Positions 26,014 to 37,499 of a DNA stretch of 64,000 bases are shown here, piece after piece. The translations under genes and the position numbers were made by a program. The notes beneath the pieces are model-generated. The model was not told the origin of the DNA. It saw nothing but the letters and a program-made list of their open reading frames with translations, and made no database searches. How positions within the stretch are numbered: position 1 is the first letter of the stretch; every line of letters begins with the position of its first letter. Origin of the DNA: Glossina fuscipes (Eukaryota; Arthropoda; Insecta; Diptera; Glossinidae); assembly GCF_014805625.2 (NCBI RefSeq), contig NW_023998414.1:14758554-14822553 (forward strand), in the 5' to 3' direction.

Positions 26014-28132
26014 GTAACATATAAAATAAGAAAAAAAAATAAAAATAAATAAATAAATAAAAAATAAAAAAGTAAAATAAAAACCTCTGAAGAAAAACGA
26101 TGACTGATTGAGACTGTGCAGCAAGACAAGCAATGCGACAAAATCAAAAGGCAACAAACAAACAAACAAACACTAATATTTGTAATTTTAGCGCCACTAA
26201 CACTACGGCGAAGTGACTGCTGCTTTTTACGCTTCAACCCTTTTTGCTTGATTTACTTTTTTTCTTCGCCTTTGTTTCTGTTCTGTTAAGAAAAAAAATT
26301 AAACATTAAGGCCTTCGCTCCAATAGCTTGTTGCACAGTATTTTATTTACACAAGTAAAGCTTGCTTTTTTGTTTTTTTGTTTTTTTTTTTTCTTATCTT
26401 CAACCTAAAGATAATTCATCTACGAAATTCCAATTTAAAGAAACCACCCGCTCCTTGAAGAGTTTATGAAAAACAATTGTTAACATTATAAGAGGTATTA
26501 ATAAAATTTCGTATAGGAAAAAATAAACCAACCAACACCAACGCACTGACTCATGTAGCACTTGTTGGTTGTTTCAACTTTCTAAACCATGGGGCATTAT
26601 TACTGCATTTTACATTTTTACGATCGCAAATAAAACAGATTGCATAAACACACGAACAAAAACAAGAAAAACACAATTTTTCATTCGCAACACTTGTAAT
26701 GGCGAGCGAACAGCAAGCAAAAGGTTAAGTATGACTTAACCCGACTCATTTGGTACACGTGTCAAAAAGAAAAGAAAAAAAATCTTTTCTACACATTCGA
26801 TCAGTTTGACAAACATACATTTAACAGAACCAACGAAGATATTCTCCTGTTCATATACGAATATTTTTTGTTTATAAACTAAGCAACCGATCTGCACAAA
26901 AACAAATAAAACTAATCAAATAAAAGAAGAAGGATTCGTTAATCCACAAAACCAGCGTCGATGAGTATGAGTTAAAGAAATGATCAGGTGACTAAGAATT
27001 TTCACCTCTTAACGAGAATGCTCTGGCAAAATACAAAAACGACTCTCATCTTACTAAGCCCTATGCGAAATATGCGAAATATCATGAGAGAAATTAAATA
27101 ATCGCACATCGTACTTAATGGTTATATCAACGTCCTATTTGGAGGCATTACTTTCTAAGAGCTTTAAGCTTTAAGTTATGTACAAGGGACCCCATTTGCG
27201 TGGAGCTTCACTTTTCAAAACAAGGCGCAAATTCACACAATGAAAAATGATGGGTGAATTCTGTCCAATGTCTACTATTGATAGGGTAGATGAATATGCC
27301 TGACTCATGGCATAAGAACGGATCGCGAGGGCGTACGGCATGTATTTGGAACTTGTCAAAGGAATCAAAAACACTTTTTCGCGTAAGCATCGACCATTAA
27401 TTTAATATATGTTAAGAAAGTTATCAAGGTAACGTTACGCGAAACATTCACCTGGAATGTGCTATATACAAACCCACTATTTCCCCGGAGTCTTGTCCCC
27501 TCTGACGATGACCCACTGAAAAAGGTAGGCATTTTTCAGATATTAACTTAGTCTGATTCGATCAAGGAACGCCTAAGAAGGAAACGATCGTTCACCCGGA
27601 AAATCAGAAATCCGGTGTTCGACCGGTGAAAACTTCATAAAGCCGCATATAGTGCAATGCGCTCGATTTGACGAACGCGGGCAGATTCGCAACAATACTT
27701 CAGCTGGAGGTGTAGAAGTTTAGGGAGAGTACACTACACTGTTTAACTGTTTACTCTGCGAATTCAGTTTCAATGGTTCCCGTTAGTAGGCATAAGAAAA
27801 TGCAAAAATTCTCCTGAACAGATTGATGCCGCTCTCGTCCATTTATCGTACAACAACTTGAAATATATAACATATTTGTAGAAAAGAGATTTCTTAAGAG
27901 AAATAGTTAGTGAAAGAGATGCCTTAAGATTAACAATTACTCGCTTCATTAATAACGATTTTAGTTATTCATAAAAATTGATCCAATAGCTTATTGGACA
28001 ATAAGTAATTTATTCCAACAGCTCTATTAAAAAGCTTTTAGTTTTCGCCACCAAAAATGATTCGTTGGTTTATCTTTTTGCTATCTAAGATCAAAGGAGA
28101 TTTGCTTTACAGATGATGTCACTAAGGTGTGA

Positions 28133-28534
28133 CTTGTTCGCGAACTATTTGAAAAGTCCAGCTTAGATGAGAAACTCTTGAAAAGTGCAAAACGTTTCAG
28201 AGAAGCAAAATCTGGCAGGGTTTCCAAGAGTTTCTGTTTAGATTTCGATTCAATTGTTGAGACCGTAGCATCACATTTGCAAAAACCGGAAAAAGATATG
28301 GAAACTATGCAAAGCGTGTATATTTTATGCACAAATTATGATTTCGCGGCGAATCAATTTTTTTACGATATGCATTTTCCGTTTGGAAAGTTGATCGCTA
28401 ACATTATCCACAGGGTCTTTAGCTTGCACTTTTTTGTTCACGCGTATAACAATGGTCCGCTAATCTACGAGGGAATTTTGAGTGGAATTTATTTATTTAT
28501 TTATTTACTGCAAAATCATTCCTTAACAACGTGA
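28133..28534 (+). CDS. Coding-like open frame, unknown family (possible exon or relic)
   Basis: This frame stays open for 133 codons. Its first part has a normal amino-acid composition (RELFEKSSLDEKLLKS, then KSFCLDFDSIVETV and a PEKDMETMQSVY stretch), unlike the F/I/K/N-rich strings from the surrounding DNA. The same frame continues upstream (SKEICFTDDVTKV from 28091) across a single TGA at 28130-28132. A pyrimidine-rich stretch ending in CTAAG at 28085-28089 could be a weak splice acceptor. The last third, after about 28430, is poor in complexity (a TTTA run) and probably not coding. No family, catalytic motif or start codon decision can be offered. It may be an exon of a host gene, a pseudogene or part of an unrecognised transposon. 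Confidence 0.25.
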   Translation, partial: LVRELFEKSSLDEKLLKSAKRFREAKSGRVSKSFCLDFDSIVETVASHLQKPEKDMETMQSVYILCTNYDFAANQFFYDMHFPFGKLIANIIHRVFSLHFFVHAYNNGPLIYEGILSGIYLFIYLLQNHSLTT

Positions 28535-31500
28535 ACAAAACTTTAATGTGATATTGAACTGCATTTGGCTTTTGAATTCTGAGGATTTGATAGTGAATGA
28601 TTGCCAGAAACGATTAGGACAAAGAAATGAGCTTTTCATAAATATGTCTTCATAAGTTGTAATCCAAATGAAAAACTCATCCAAATACAATTATAATTTC
28701 CGCGTTCTTCTTCTAAAGACAATTAAAAGAGCACGAAATGCCATATCAGCATATAAGGAGAATTTTTGTAGAGAATTGCAAAAAAAAGGATGAAATATAG
28801 AGAGAACTCTACTACAGTTGTATGTATGCTAATGAAAGGCGAAATGCAAAAGAGAATTTGTAAGACGAAATCAAATGACTTGATGTGCGACTCTTTGTTA
28901 TTGTAGGTAGATCAACCAATACGCAACAACAAAAACAAACAGTTTGCAGTGGAGAACAGTAATCTTGCACTAAACAACACGAAATCAATTGCTCTTACAT
29001 ATAACGTCAACAGGGATAAAGAGGATTTGTTTTATGTTTTGCATACCGACGTCGTCGTACAATCGTATTTTTTTATTTGGGATTTTTTGGGGGTTCATAA
29101 AAATGTTATTTTTCACAGACGTGTCTACAGATGAATCCAGATGAACTGTAATGCTATATTACAGTACATATGTTTTTCATAGCCCACTGGTATATATATT
29201 TTTTTTAATTAGCTTGCTAGTGTTTGTTTGCATACGCTTTTATTTAGCTTTCGTTTTTGACAGGTGAGTTGTCAAACGATATTTCGGTCACTTCTCAATG
29301 TCGTCCGGTCATGCTGATATTTTCGACACACCTTCGTTTTTAGATTTAATTAAAATGACGACGCAATGAAAAAAGAAAATTTCGTAAAAACGACGGCCGC
29401 CACAAGGCAAATTTAGGAGAATCAAATCTGTCGATCAGTCGCAGGGAACTTAAAATGCTTCGTCTTAATAATATTTTGCATGCGCATTTCGTTCCGAAAT
29501 GGTACAATCAAATTTTGTTTTGACAAGCCCTTTAATGTGGACGTTAAACAAAGGCGCTTCTGAATGCAGGGAGAGATTACAATAAGATAAATGTGTTAAT
29601 TATAAATTACGTACGATGGACGTCATGACATGGTAAATTAATTATTTCGCAAGATTTCCATAAATGTGAGAGTCAAGCACAGCGACTTGGAGAGTAGAAC
29701 GCTGATATTGCAGTGGACCAAAATTAAAAAAAAAAAAAACTTCGATGTTCGTGAACTACAACACAATAAATACTTGCGACTTTTCGAAAATACCGATCTC
29801 TTGCATATTAAAGTTTTAACCGCTCCAGCTTCCGTATATATACATATTCACATAAAAGAAAATGAGGTAAAATTTATTTCCTATTTTTCACTTCAATTAA
29901 ATTGAAACTTATTTAAAATTGTTTTTTTTTTTTTATAATAGTTATTTCTCCCAAAATTTGCTACAAAAGACTTTTATTCAAAGTGTTGTTCAATATTAAT
30001 GAGTAGTTCTCTCCTTTCGTTCTTTAATTCCCTATCGAAACAACAACACATTTTTTAATTCTATTCACGAAAGGACAAATTTTGCTATCACTATGATTAC
30101 GGATACGCTGCTCGCACAGCTGACAGAATCGCTAACTAAAATAGCTATCACTTAGTGTTCCCGCTAAAGAGATCACGATAAGTGACTATCGTAACAATTT
30201 CTGCCTCCGATCTCGGTAAAGTGATTAATTTATTCAATGGTGGACTTCATTATTATTTTTCTATAGGCGTGTATAGAGAGTACCACCATAGTAACAGGTT
30301 TAGCTCACCATGGTCTAACAGAAAATTAATGTACTTAAAAAATACAAAAAAAAAAGAAAAGATTTTGACTGTTGACTATGTGAAAGTTATGATTGCCCGC
30401 AGAATAAATTATGCTATTGCAACTACACGCAGGTGGTCAAGAATAATTTGAGAAAAGATACTAAATCTTTCTAAGACTTTGTCTTGACCACGAAGTTAAA
30501 CAACCTTGAAGCTGCAGCTAATAGCCGAATCGCAAATTTATTTCCCGACTTTTTTCAGCCGATACATGTTCCGGCTGTGTTACACCGATCCTATAATACG
30601 CAATTTACTAAAAGACTTTTGTACAAATCTGAATAATGCTTAGACTCTCTCTATCGAATGACATACAATCAGATCTTTTTTCGTGCACTTGTGTTGCCAT
30701 GGCATACCTAAACTAAAATATTCAATTAAAAAATTACGTTAGGATACTACAAGATTGAGAATTAAACATTGAAGTTCGCATCAGTTTAATGGGACACTGT
30801 TATATTATTTCAGGCATATATAACTATCTGTCGATTGGGTTCGTGTTTCAACGTGGACATGTCTTTGTTTTCTGTTTGATTTTATTATTAGTATAGTTAA
30901 TCAGTTTTATATATATATATAGACAGATGAGCTAATTCCTTTAAGGTCAATCCTCTTCGCTTTATCTAATCCGTATTTATTATGTTAATCATTGTTAAGC
31001 TGTCTAATTCATCTGACGTTTACCGCAATTGTATTGAAAATATATTTGAAATAATGCTTGGTAACAAATTTTGAAACATATGAAAATATGAAAAACATCT
31101 ATACGTACATATATGCATTTATATATAACCGTATATTATTAGTAGTTGTTTATATGTGACAACGACAACAACAAACATTAACATTTATTACCAGTATATG
31201 ATCATGTTTTGCCATCAAATTCGCAAATGATTAATGATATGCATGATCATGCCATAAGAAAAAAGAAAGAAGAGATTGTGAAAGAGTCATTCATACACGA
31301 GGTACATTAAAGACTCGATGCCATGTGAAAAACATTTACAGTAATTGCATAAATATAAATTAACTTATTGCCGGTTAACTTAGATAAAAAGCAAAAAAAA
31401 ATAATAATAAAAAAAAAATAAAAATAAGAAAAAAAATGCTTATTTACATACATACTGAAGATTTATTCCGATACGGGAAAATATGGTTAATGGTAATCAC

Positions 31501-34500
31501 GATCATTAGATAGGTGTGAAAATCCAAAGTCTAATTAACTTACCTGGAAATGAAACAAAAAGAAAGAAAAGAAAAAAATATTTATTTATAAATATACTTA
31601 ACGATAATTGCTTCAAAAAATGCTTATCATCTACACCGATAAACATATCATTAATTTCATTAACACCTCATTTTCATATATTAATACTCAGCACTAAAAA
31701 AAAAAAAAAAAAAAAAAAAATAGGAAAGGAACATATCAAACTAACAACAACTCCAAAGCAGAAGGCATCAAGAAAGCATCAAAAGTTTTTCATTTCTTAA
31801 TTGCATATAAAGTAAAATGCACGCTTAATATGTTTCCCGTCTAAAAACTTTTAAAACGAAAAAGAAAAACACTTAATATATGGTACAAAGCACAAAAGTA
31901 TAATTGCTTGACATTAAGCAATTATTTCCTTAAGCAAATGTATGCGCATATATCCTGTCCTATGTGTTTCCAGCATTTTTACAAGAAAAAAAAAAAAAAA
32001 ATTCATTTCCATGCGGACAAAGTTATTTATACGCATCATCCAGTTAAGTGAAACAGAGTGCGCTCTAAGCCAGTGATACGTTAAGGCTATCCGCACGTAT
32101 GCACATATGCACGCACATACACATGTACATTTTCTTTGAAAAGCATATCACATATAATTTTATGTAATAATTTCGTCAATACTTGATAAAAATGGTACAC
32201 TAATTGCATCCAAGTGTATGGTCATCAAATAAGAATTTATTTTATTTTTTTATTTTTTTTTTATTTATTATACATTACAAGCTAAACGGTAAAAGATATG
32301 AACATAAGTTTTCTTTTATTTTAAAGAGTGATTCACGACGTTTTCGTGTAAATAACCGGCCTTGGGCTTTTGTAAAAATGTAACACTGGAACATCAATTT
32401 TTACATACAATTTTCCATATAAGTCTAGCATAGTTAAAATTTTTACTTTCCATTAATTAGATCTTGCTATCCATGTAGGGCAATAAAGTGTAAACTGACA
32501 GTTCATCGTATTGAAGAATTGGACGCGTGCCATTCGTCTAATATGCGGACTTTTCAACCCTTCCGGTCTCGATTTTAGTACTTTATAATGGAAATACGTT
32601 CAGAATGATCATTTTTTGACATGTATATATATTTATTATTTAGTAAATTCAGACTACATACACCTATTATTGATCCCTTCTTCATAAAGCAAAAAAGTCG
32701 AATTATTGTTACAGGGTATGACATGACCTGCCCAGCCTGATTATAGCGGTTCGTGTGGTTTTTGTATTTTTACAACCTCCATACTAGGGTATATAGGGTA
32801 TATAAGAATCCTCCAAAAATTTGGGACCTGTTTAAGAAGGCGATCTCATTGTATATTTTCTTGGTCGCTTTAAATTGTATCGATATAGATATTGGTCTTT
32901 GGTCGTTCTTACATTTCTTCAAACACTTTTGCCGAACTAAGTTAGAAAAATTAAATATTTATTCCATCATTGTTTGGTTACATTTTGTACGCTACTCTTC
33001 AACGATATTATGCTAAATATTCAAGTTAAGAACGCTACGTCATACACTGCAAGGATGCAATTGTTTATTTATGAATGAAGAACGCACACCCGACAGAGAA
33101 CAAGTTTTACTTTGTAGAATATGAGATAAAATAAAACAAAAAACGTTTAGCTGAAACTTTGTCTTAGGTCAGTATAGAGAAATTGTAAAGTAGTTTACTA
33201 TTTGTGGGCGTATCATCTGAGTCATCGGAATGTGCTTTTTACAGGGATGCGCTAAATAACTTTAAAAAGGATTTGTCTCAATTTTTTGTCTGTCACAATT
33301 TGCCAGTAAAGTTTCCTTTTTTTCCTAGACCGCTGGTGATTTTTTTCTCTTAAATCTCAGATAAACATCCGTGACAGATTTTAAGTTGCATGCAACCACG
33401 TGTTGATAGGGATCACTAAATACTCTCTACACTTAACGTAAGATTCGTATGTTATTTTGACAGAATTCTGTCACTATATAGCACAAGAAATTACAGGCAC
33501 ACTGAAAATTCATACCGGGCTGAAGAATTTATGACAACTGAACTGACTTAAAATTCAATATTCGACACTCTGACTTTGTTGGGAAAGAACTCGGTCAGTT
33601 AAGAAAAATATTCCAAAATGTAGACCGATGGGCAAGCATAACATAATGTTTTATAGCTCGCAATCAAGTTTCTGAATGTTTTACAAAGAGCCAAACAGTA
33701 TAAATATGCTCATTTTACATATACGTCATTTGCAGATGTAATCTTGTGTATATAAAAAATTTCAGTTTACATATAAAACAAACTTGATAATAATACATAC
33801 ATACGCCCATAAATATGTAATTGAACATAAAAAAACACAAAGCATGAAATTTATTTAATAAATATGAGAGGAAAAATTTATTAGTTCAGAGATATTTTTG
33901 TTTTGAAATTTCAAGCTCTCCCTCAATCCCCCCCCCACCGAAAAACCGAACTGAGAGCGATTTGAAAGGAGTCAGTATTTCCGCCAAGAAATTTAAAAAA
34001 AACATTTGCGATAATGTTGTAGTATGTTAATTATGAATTCAATTATAGCATTATAAGTTTTATTTATTTATTTATTTATTTGATGCAATTAAATGACAAT
34101 CGAATGAAGAAGTCTTTTGAAATTCAATCGTAAGGTGTGAACGTTAGGACCACCTATTACAAAGTAGAAAATATAAAGAAAAAACCCATCTGTAAATAAA
34201 CAAAAGAACAAGAACAAAAAAAAAAAGAAAGAAATGCTTAGGGGCACACTCGCAACTTATATAGCGCTGAGCTCGAAGTGAGCCAATAAGCTGCCGCAAA
34301 CATGTACAATGTTCTCGACAGATGCAGTGCAAAACCGGTAGGCTGTAGCATAAAAAGTGACTTTGGAAGGAAAAAAGGAAGCATGGAAAAGGGGCTTTTA
34401 TGATTCTGGGATGACAGAATAATCGTAAAAGTGTATAAAAAATTTATTGAAAATATATTTCAAAACGTTTTCAAATGCATTCTCGGCGAAACAAGCCACT

Positions 34501-36110
34501 TCTTAAAATAATCGCTAACATATGTTTTACAATTTTCATCCCTTTCTCTCATGCGAGTTTTTTTTACAAATTTCTTCAAAATGGCATTTGAAAATGATAC
34601 GTAAGGAGTTTTCGATACGCTAAAGCTAAAGGATTAACGAAAATATTAGAATTGTATCTGTAATTTTTCACTAGTTCACAAAGGCAAACGGCGTGAGTCG
34701 TGATATTTCATATTTGAAGGGAAAAGTCGACCAACTATATGAGAAGCTAATAGGATGGAATGTTAATAAAAACAAGTTCCTGTAAATAGTTCCTTTGTAA
34801 ATAGTCGCAAGTAAAAATTAAGTCTCCATCGATCCGGTACCATGTCTACTAAAAAAAAAAGAAACGAGAAATCCATCTTAGATGATGTGTATCCAATACT
34901 CACTTCGAGACTATGTAACCTTCTCAGTTATTTTTATATAAAATGTACGTTATTTTTGGCTGCGATTGCAGTGTCGGTGGAATTAAGCAAACAAGAAGAA
35001 AGAAAAACAAAAAACGACAAAAAATTAAATGAAATTTATATGAACTTATAAATGTGTGCAGAAATTGTAATTTAATCTGAACAGAAAATTTCCCGCTTCT
35101 TATGTCGTGTTTCTTGGCTGCGTTAAAATTTGTAGGCCTCCCGCTGTTTTCGTACATGAATCACGCTGCCTCACTATGCGCTCTCATACATATATGCGCG
35201 GCTATTTTGTAAGATTTCGAAAATTATTTTTAAATAATTTTTCCAACGTGGATTAAAATTTATTTTGCAATCTAACAATTTTTGGCTACAACTGATTACG
35301 ATAAATTGCTTCGCATGAACGCAAGAATTTCAAGTTTCAATATTCAATTGAAAATAGTTTTTCCTGGAGCATATGTAGAGTACATAACATGATTGCTTAA
35401 ACGCGAAGCACAATAAAATAAATAAAAAATTTGAAAACAAAAGGAAACCAAAAATTTATCATCTACGTTTCCATATACGAATTATTGCCTATAAATGTTT
35501 CTTGTGTTAGAAACGTAATGAGGTTTTTGTTTATTTGTATATTCGTTTACGTAAAGTTTGTTGCTTATTATTCTGTTAAGCTCACGTTTTAAAAACCTGA
35601 CATCGTGATATATTTTCATTTTTAAGTTCTTTTTTTTTTTTAAGTTAATTTTTTCAATAAAATATATTTAAAGCATTTACTGCCACCGACATCATTTATT
35701 CCCAAACTAAACAAAATTGCATTTCAAAGGCAAGCAAAGATAGAAAAATTTCACGTACATTTATTATATCGAACATTGATGAAAAATTTTTTTCAAAATC
35801 AGGATATTCCCAGCAAATTAACATCAATAAAGGCTTAAAGAGAAAAAAAGAAAAGTATTTTCAACAACATAGTTTAAGGAATAGGTATTAACCGATAAAC
35901 GTATGATTAAAATAACAAATTAGGCAAAAAAGAAGAAAAAAAGCGTTTAAAGTGTTCTCTTCATATAGTTCGACGAAAGAAGAAAATGCTATAATATAAA
36001 TAAATATAAATATAATAAATACAAATTTTCTCAATCAATTATAATACTATTAAGCATAGGGTTTCTGATTGAAAATGTTGATCTCATCATCGTTATTATT
36101 CTTTTGCAAG
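28535..36110. other. AT-rich non-coding DNA, no gene seen
   Basis: No supportable coding region. It contains A tracts (31696-31720, 31986-32000), a (TTTA)n run near 34062-34080 and a nine-base C run at 33928-33936. At about 32.72-32.81 kb, repeated 'agggtatatagggtat' resembles the ends of the GTCCGTC-type repeats, but no core is visible there. Confidence 0.5.
31696..31720. repeat. poly(A) tract, 25 bp
   Basis: Homopolymer; an A-rich preceding 300 bp makes a retroposon tail impossible to tell from ordinary A-richness. Confidence 0.9.
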
Positions 36111-36114
36111 AATT

Positions 36115-36490
36115 CGTTAATTATACCCTACAACATCTGTGATAGGTGTGCGTAGTAAGTTTGTACGAAAGTGTATGCAACACTCAAACGCATACAAGCA
36201 AGATCCTTCTTTTATTCTATCAGTCGATTCAAAATTAATTTCTGAATCAATTTTTTAATTTTGTCTGTCTATCCATCCGTTTTGATTCCTTGTGTTCAAC
36301 CAATAGTTCGCAATATTTGAGAAATTTTGATGACCGCTATCGTAAATGATTCAAAACGAAATTGTCATTTTTTTTTGACAACTTCCAGTAGAAGCGTCCT
36401 GTTTTGAAATTAATAACTGCAATGAAGCGAAGTGATGTAGGATATTTACCGGTACGCCGTGATTCGCTTTAGTATTTTTATTTGTATTTC
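36115..36490 (+). repeat. Decayed GTCCGTC-type interspersed repeat, copy 5
   Basis: This is the most complete copy. It begins with 'ttataccctacaacatctg' and 'gtaagtttgtacgaaagtgta', then 'ttctgaatcaatttttt'. The core is TTGTCTGTCTATCCATCCG, followed by 'tgttcaaccaatagttcgcaa' and 'tttgagaaattttgatga', and it ends with 'gaagcgaagtgatgtagga'. The copies near 57.3 kb and 39.9 kb (inverted) share the 'gttcaacct' block, and the 57.3 kb copy also shares the 'gaagc.aagtgat' end, so these three form a subfamily. Non-coding. Confidence 0.55.
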
Positions 36491-37390
36491 TATTACTTTT
36501 TCTTTTATACCGCGACGAGTTTTTTCGACTGCTAAAGTTGGATGATTCCTAAACCGACTTGAAATTTCAAATTGATCGAGAGTAAATAACTTTTGATGTG
36601 CATGCTGTACTCGTTACAATAAGATCTAGAGTGTATGTTAAAAGCGGTACAGAACAATTAGATTATAATAAATTATATACAACTAATTGCCTTTTATTAG
36701 TGGATGTAAATATTGCAAAGTACTTACGAAATTAAATCTGTCTTCGCATTGTTAACAATTTCGTCAATCATGTACGTCTTCGATTATTAGCATAACTGAT
36801 CGCAAGAATTCAGGCAAATTTCAATTTTTAAGCTCTTGACTTAAATAGGTTTTTAATTTAACCTTGTTAGCTGTTCACTCAACAGGAAAAATCATTTTGT
36901 TTGTTTAGCGAAACGAAGCAAATACTGAATTAAAGGTCATAAGCGAAGGACCTTAAATAATTTCGTATTATCTAATGCTTAACATTTCGACTGAACTAAT
37001 CTTCAATTTCATATTTTATTTCGATTTTTGTAGTTTAGAAAGTTTTGCAATAGATGAAGAAAAATGCAGCAATGCTTAATTTTGCTTACAGAGACGCATC
37101 GTAATGATGCTGCTGCATATACCTTTGATGAGACTAGCCATCAACAACACATCTGTTCTTCTATTAAAGTGATTAAAGGAGTGTGAATAGTCACGCAAAA
37201 GACACGCTGTTATTAAACAGTTTAAGTAGTTGTTGAAAATATCCCAATCGTATGGCTAGATGATCATTTATCTAAACAGACAGGTAGTCAACGTTTTACA
37301 TACGTTCCCTTTAATTCAAAAGATAATTCCAAGTGTAAGGCTAACATAAAAAAATAACGTATACTTCTATCGATTTGGAAACTTCAGTTG
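36491..37390. other. Non-coding DNA, no gene seen
   Basis: AT-rich unique-looking sequence without coding or repeat signals that I can name. Confidence 0.5.
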
Positions 37391-37418
37391 AATCTAGGTT
37401 TTCGGCTTTATTAAAAAC

Positions 37419-37495
37419 CCTACCGCACTTGAGATTTGAACCCGCGACCATTGAGTTGCTAGTTGAGACTCTTGCCTACTCGGCCACTCAGGCAG
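37419..37495 (-). repeat. tRNA-derived SINE head / tRNA-like pseudogene
   Basis: Read on the minus strand the unit has a tRNA-like layout. The 5' CTGCC can pair with GGTAG near its 3' end (one G-U pair). GTGGCCGAGTAGGCAAGAG is a good box A of Leu/Ser tRNA style, a GAGT/ACTC stem stands in the anticodon-arm position, and GGTTCAAATC is a box B. The T stem no longer pairs properly and the unit lacks the variable arm expected of a real Leu/Ser tRNA, so it is not a functional tRNA. A related unit lies at 53.6 kb on the same strand. Boxes A and B would allow RNA polymerase III transcription, as in SINE heads; a body would extend towards lower coordinates. Confidence 0.55.
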
Positions 37496-37499
37496 ATAA

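Larger units (their letters stand above)
25081..28085. other. Microsatellite-rich non-coding DNA, no gene seen
   Basis: Holds the CT tract, T and A tracts, a long TA-rich zone at about 25.93-26.01 kb, an (AAAT)n run near 26.03-26.07 kb and CAAA units near 26.155-26.17 kb. The sequence at 27.2-27.75 kb is less AT-rich but has no recognisable product. Confidence 0.5.

Noticed and set aside
33928..33936. C9 run in AT-rich DNA
   Set aside because: Too short and isolated to form a quadruplex or mark an element.
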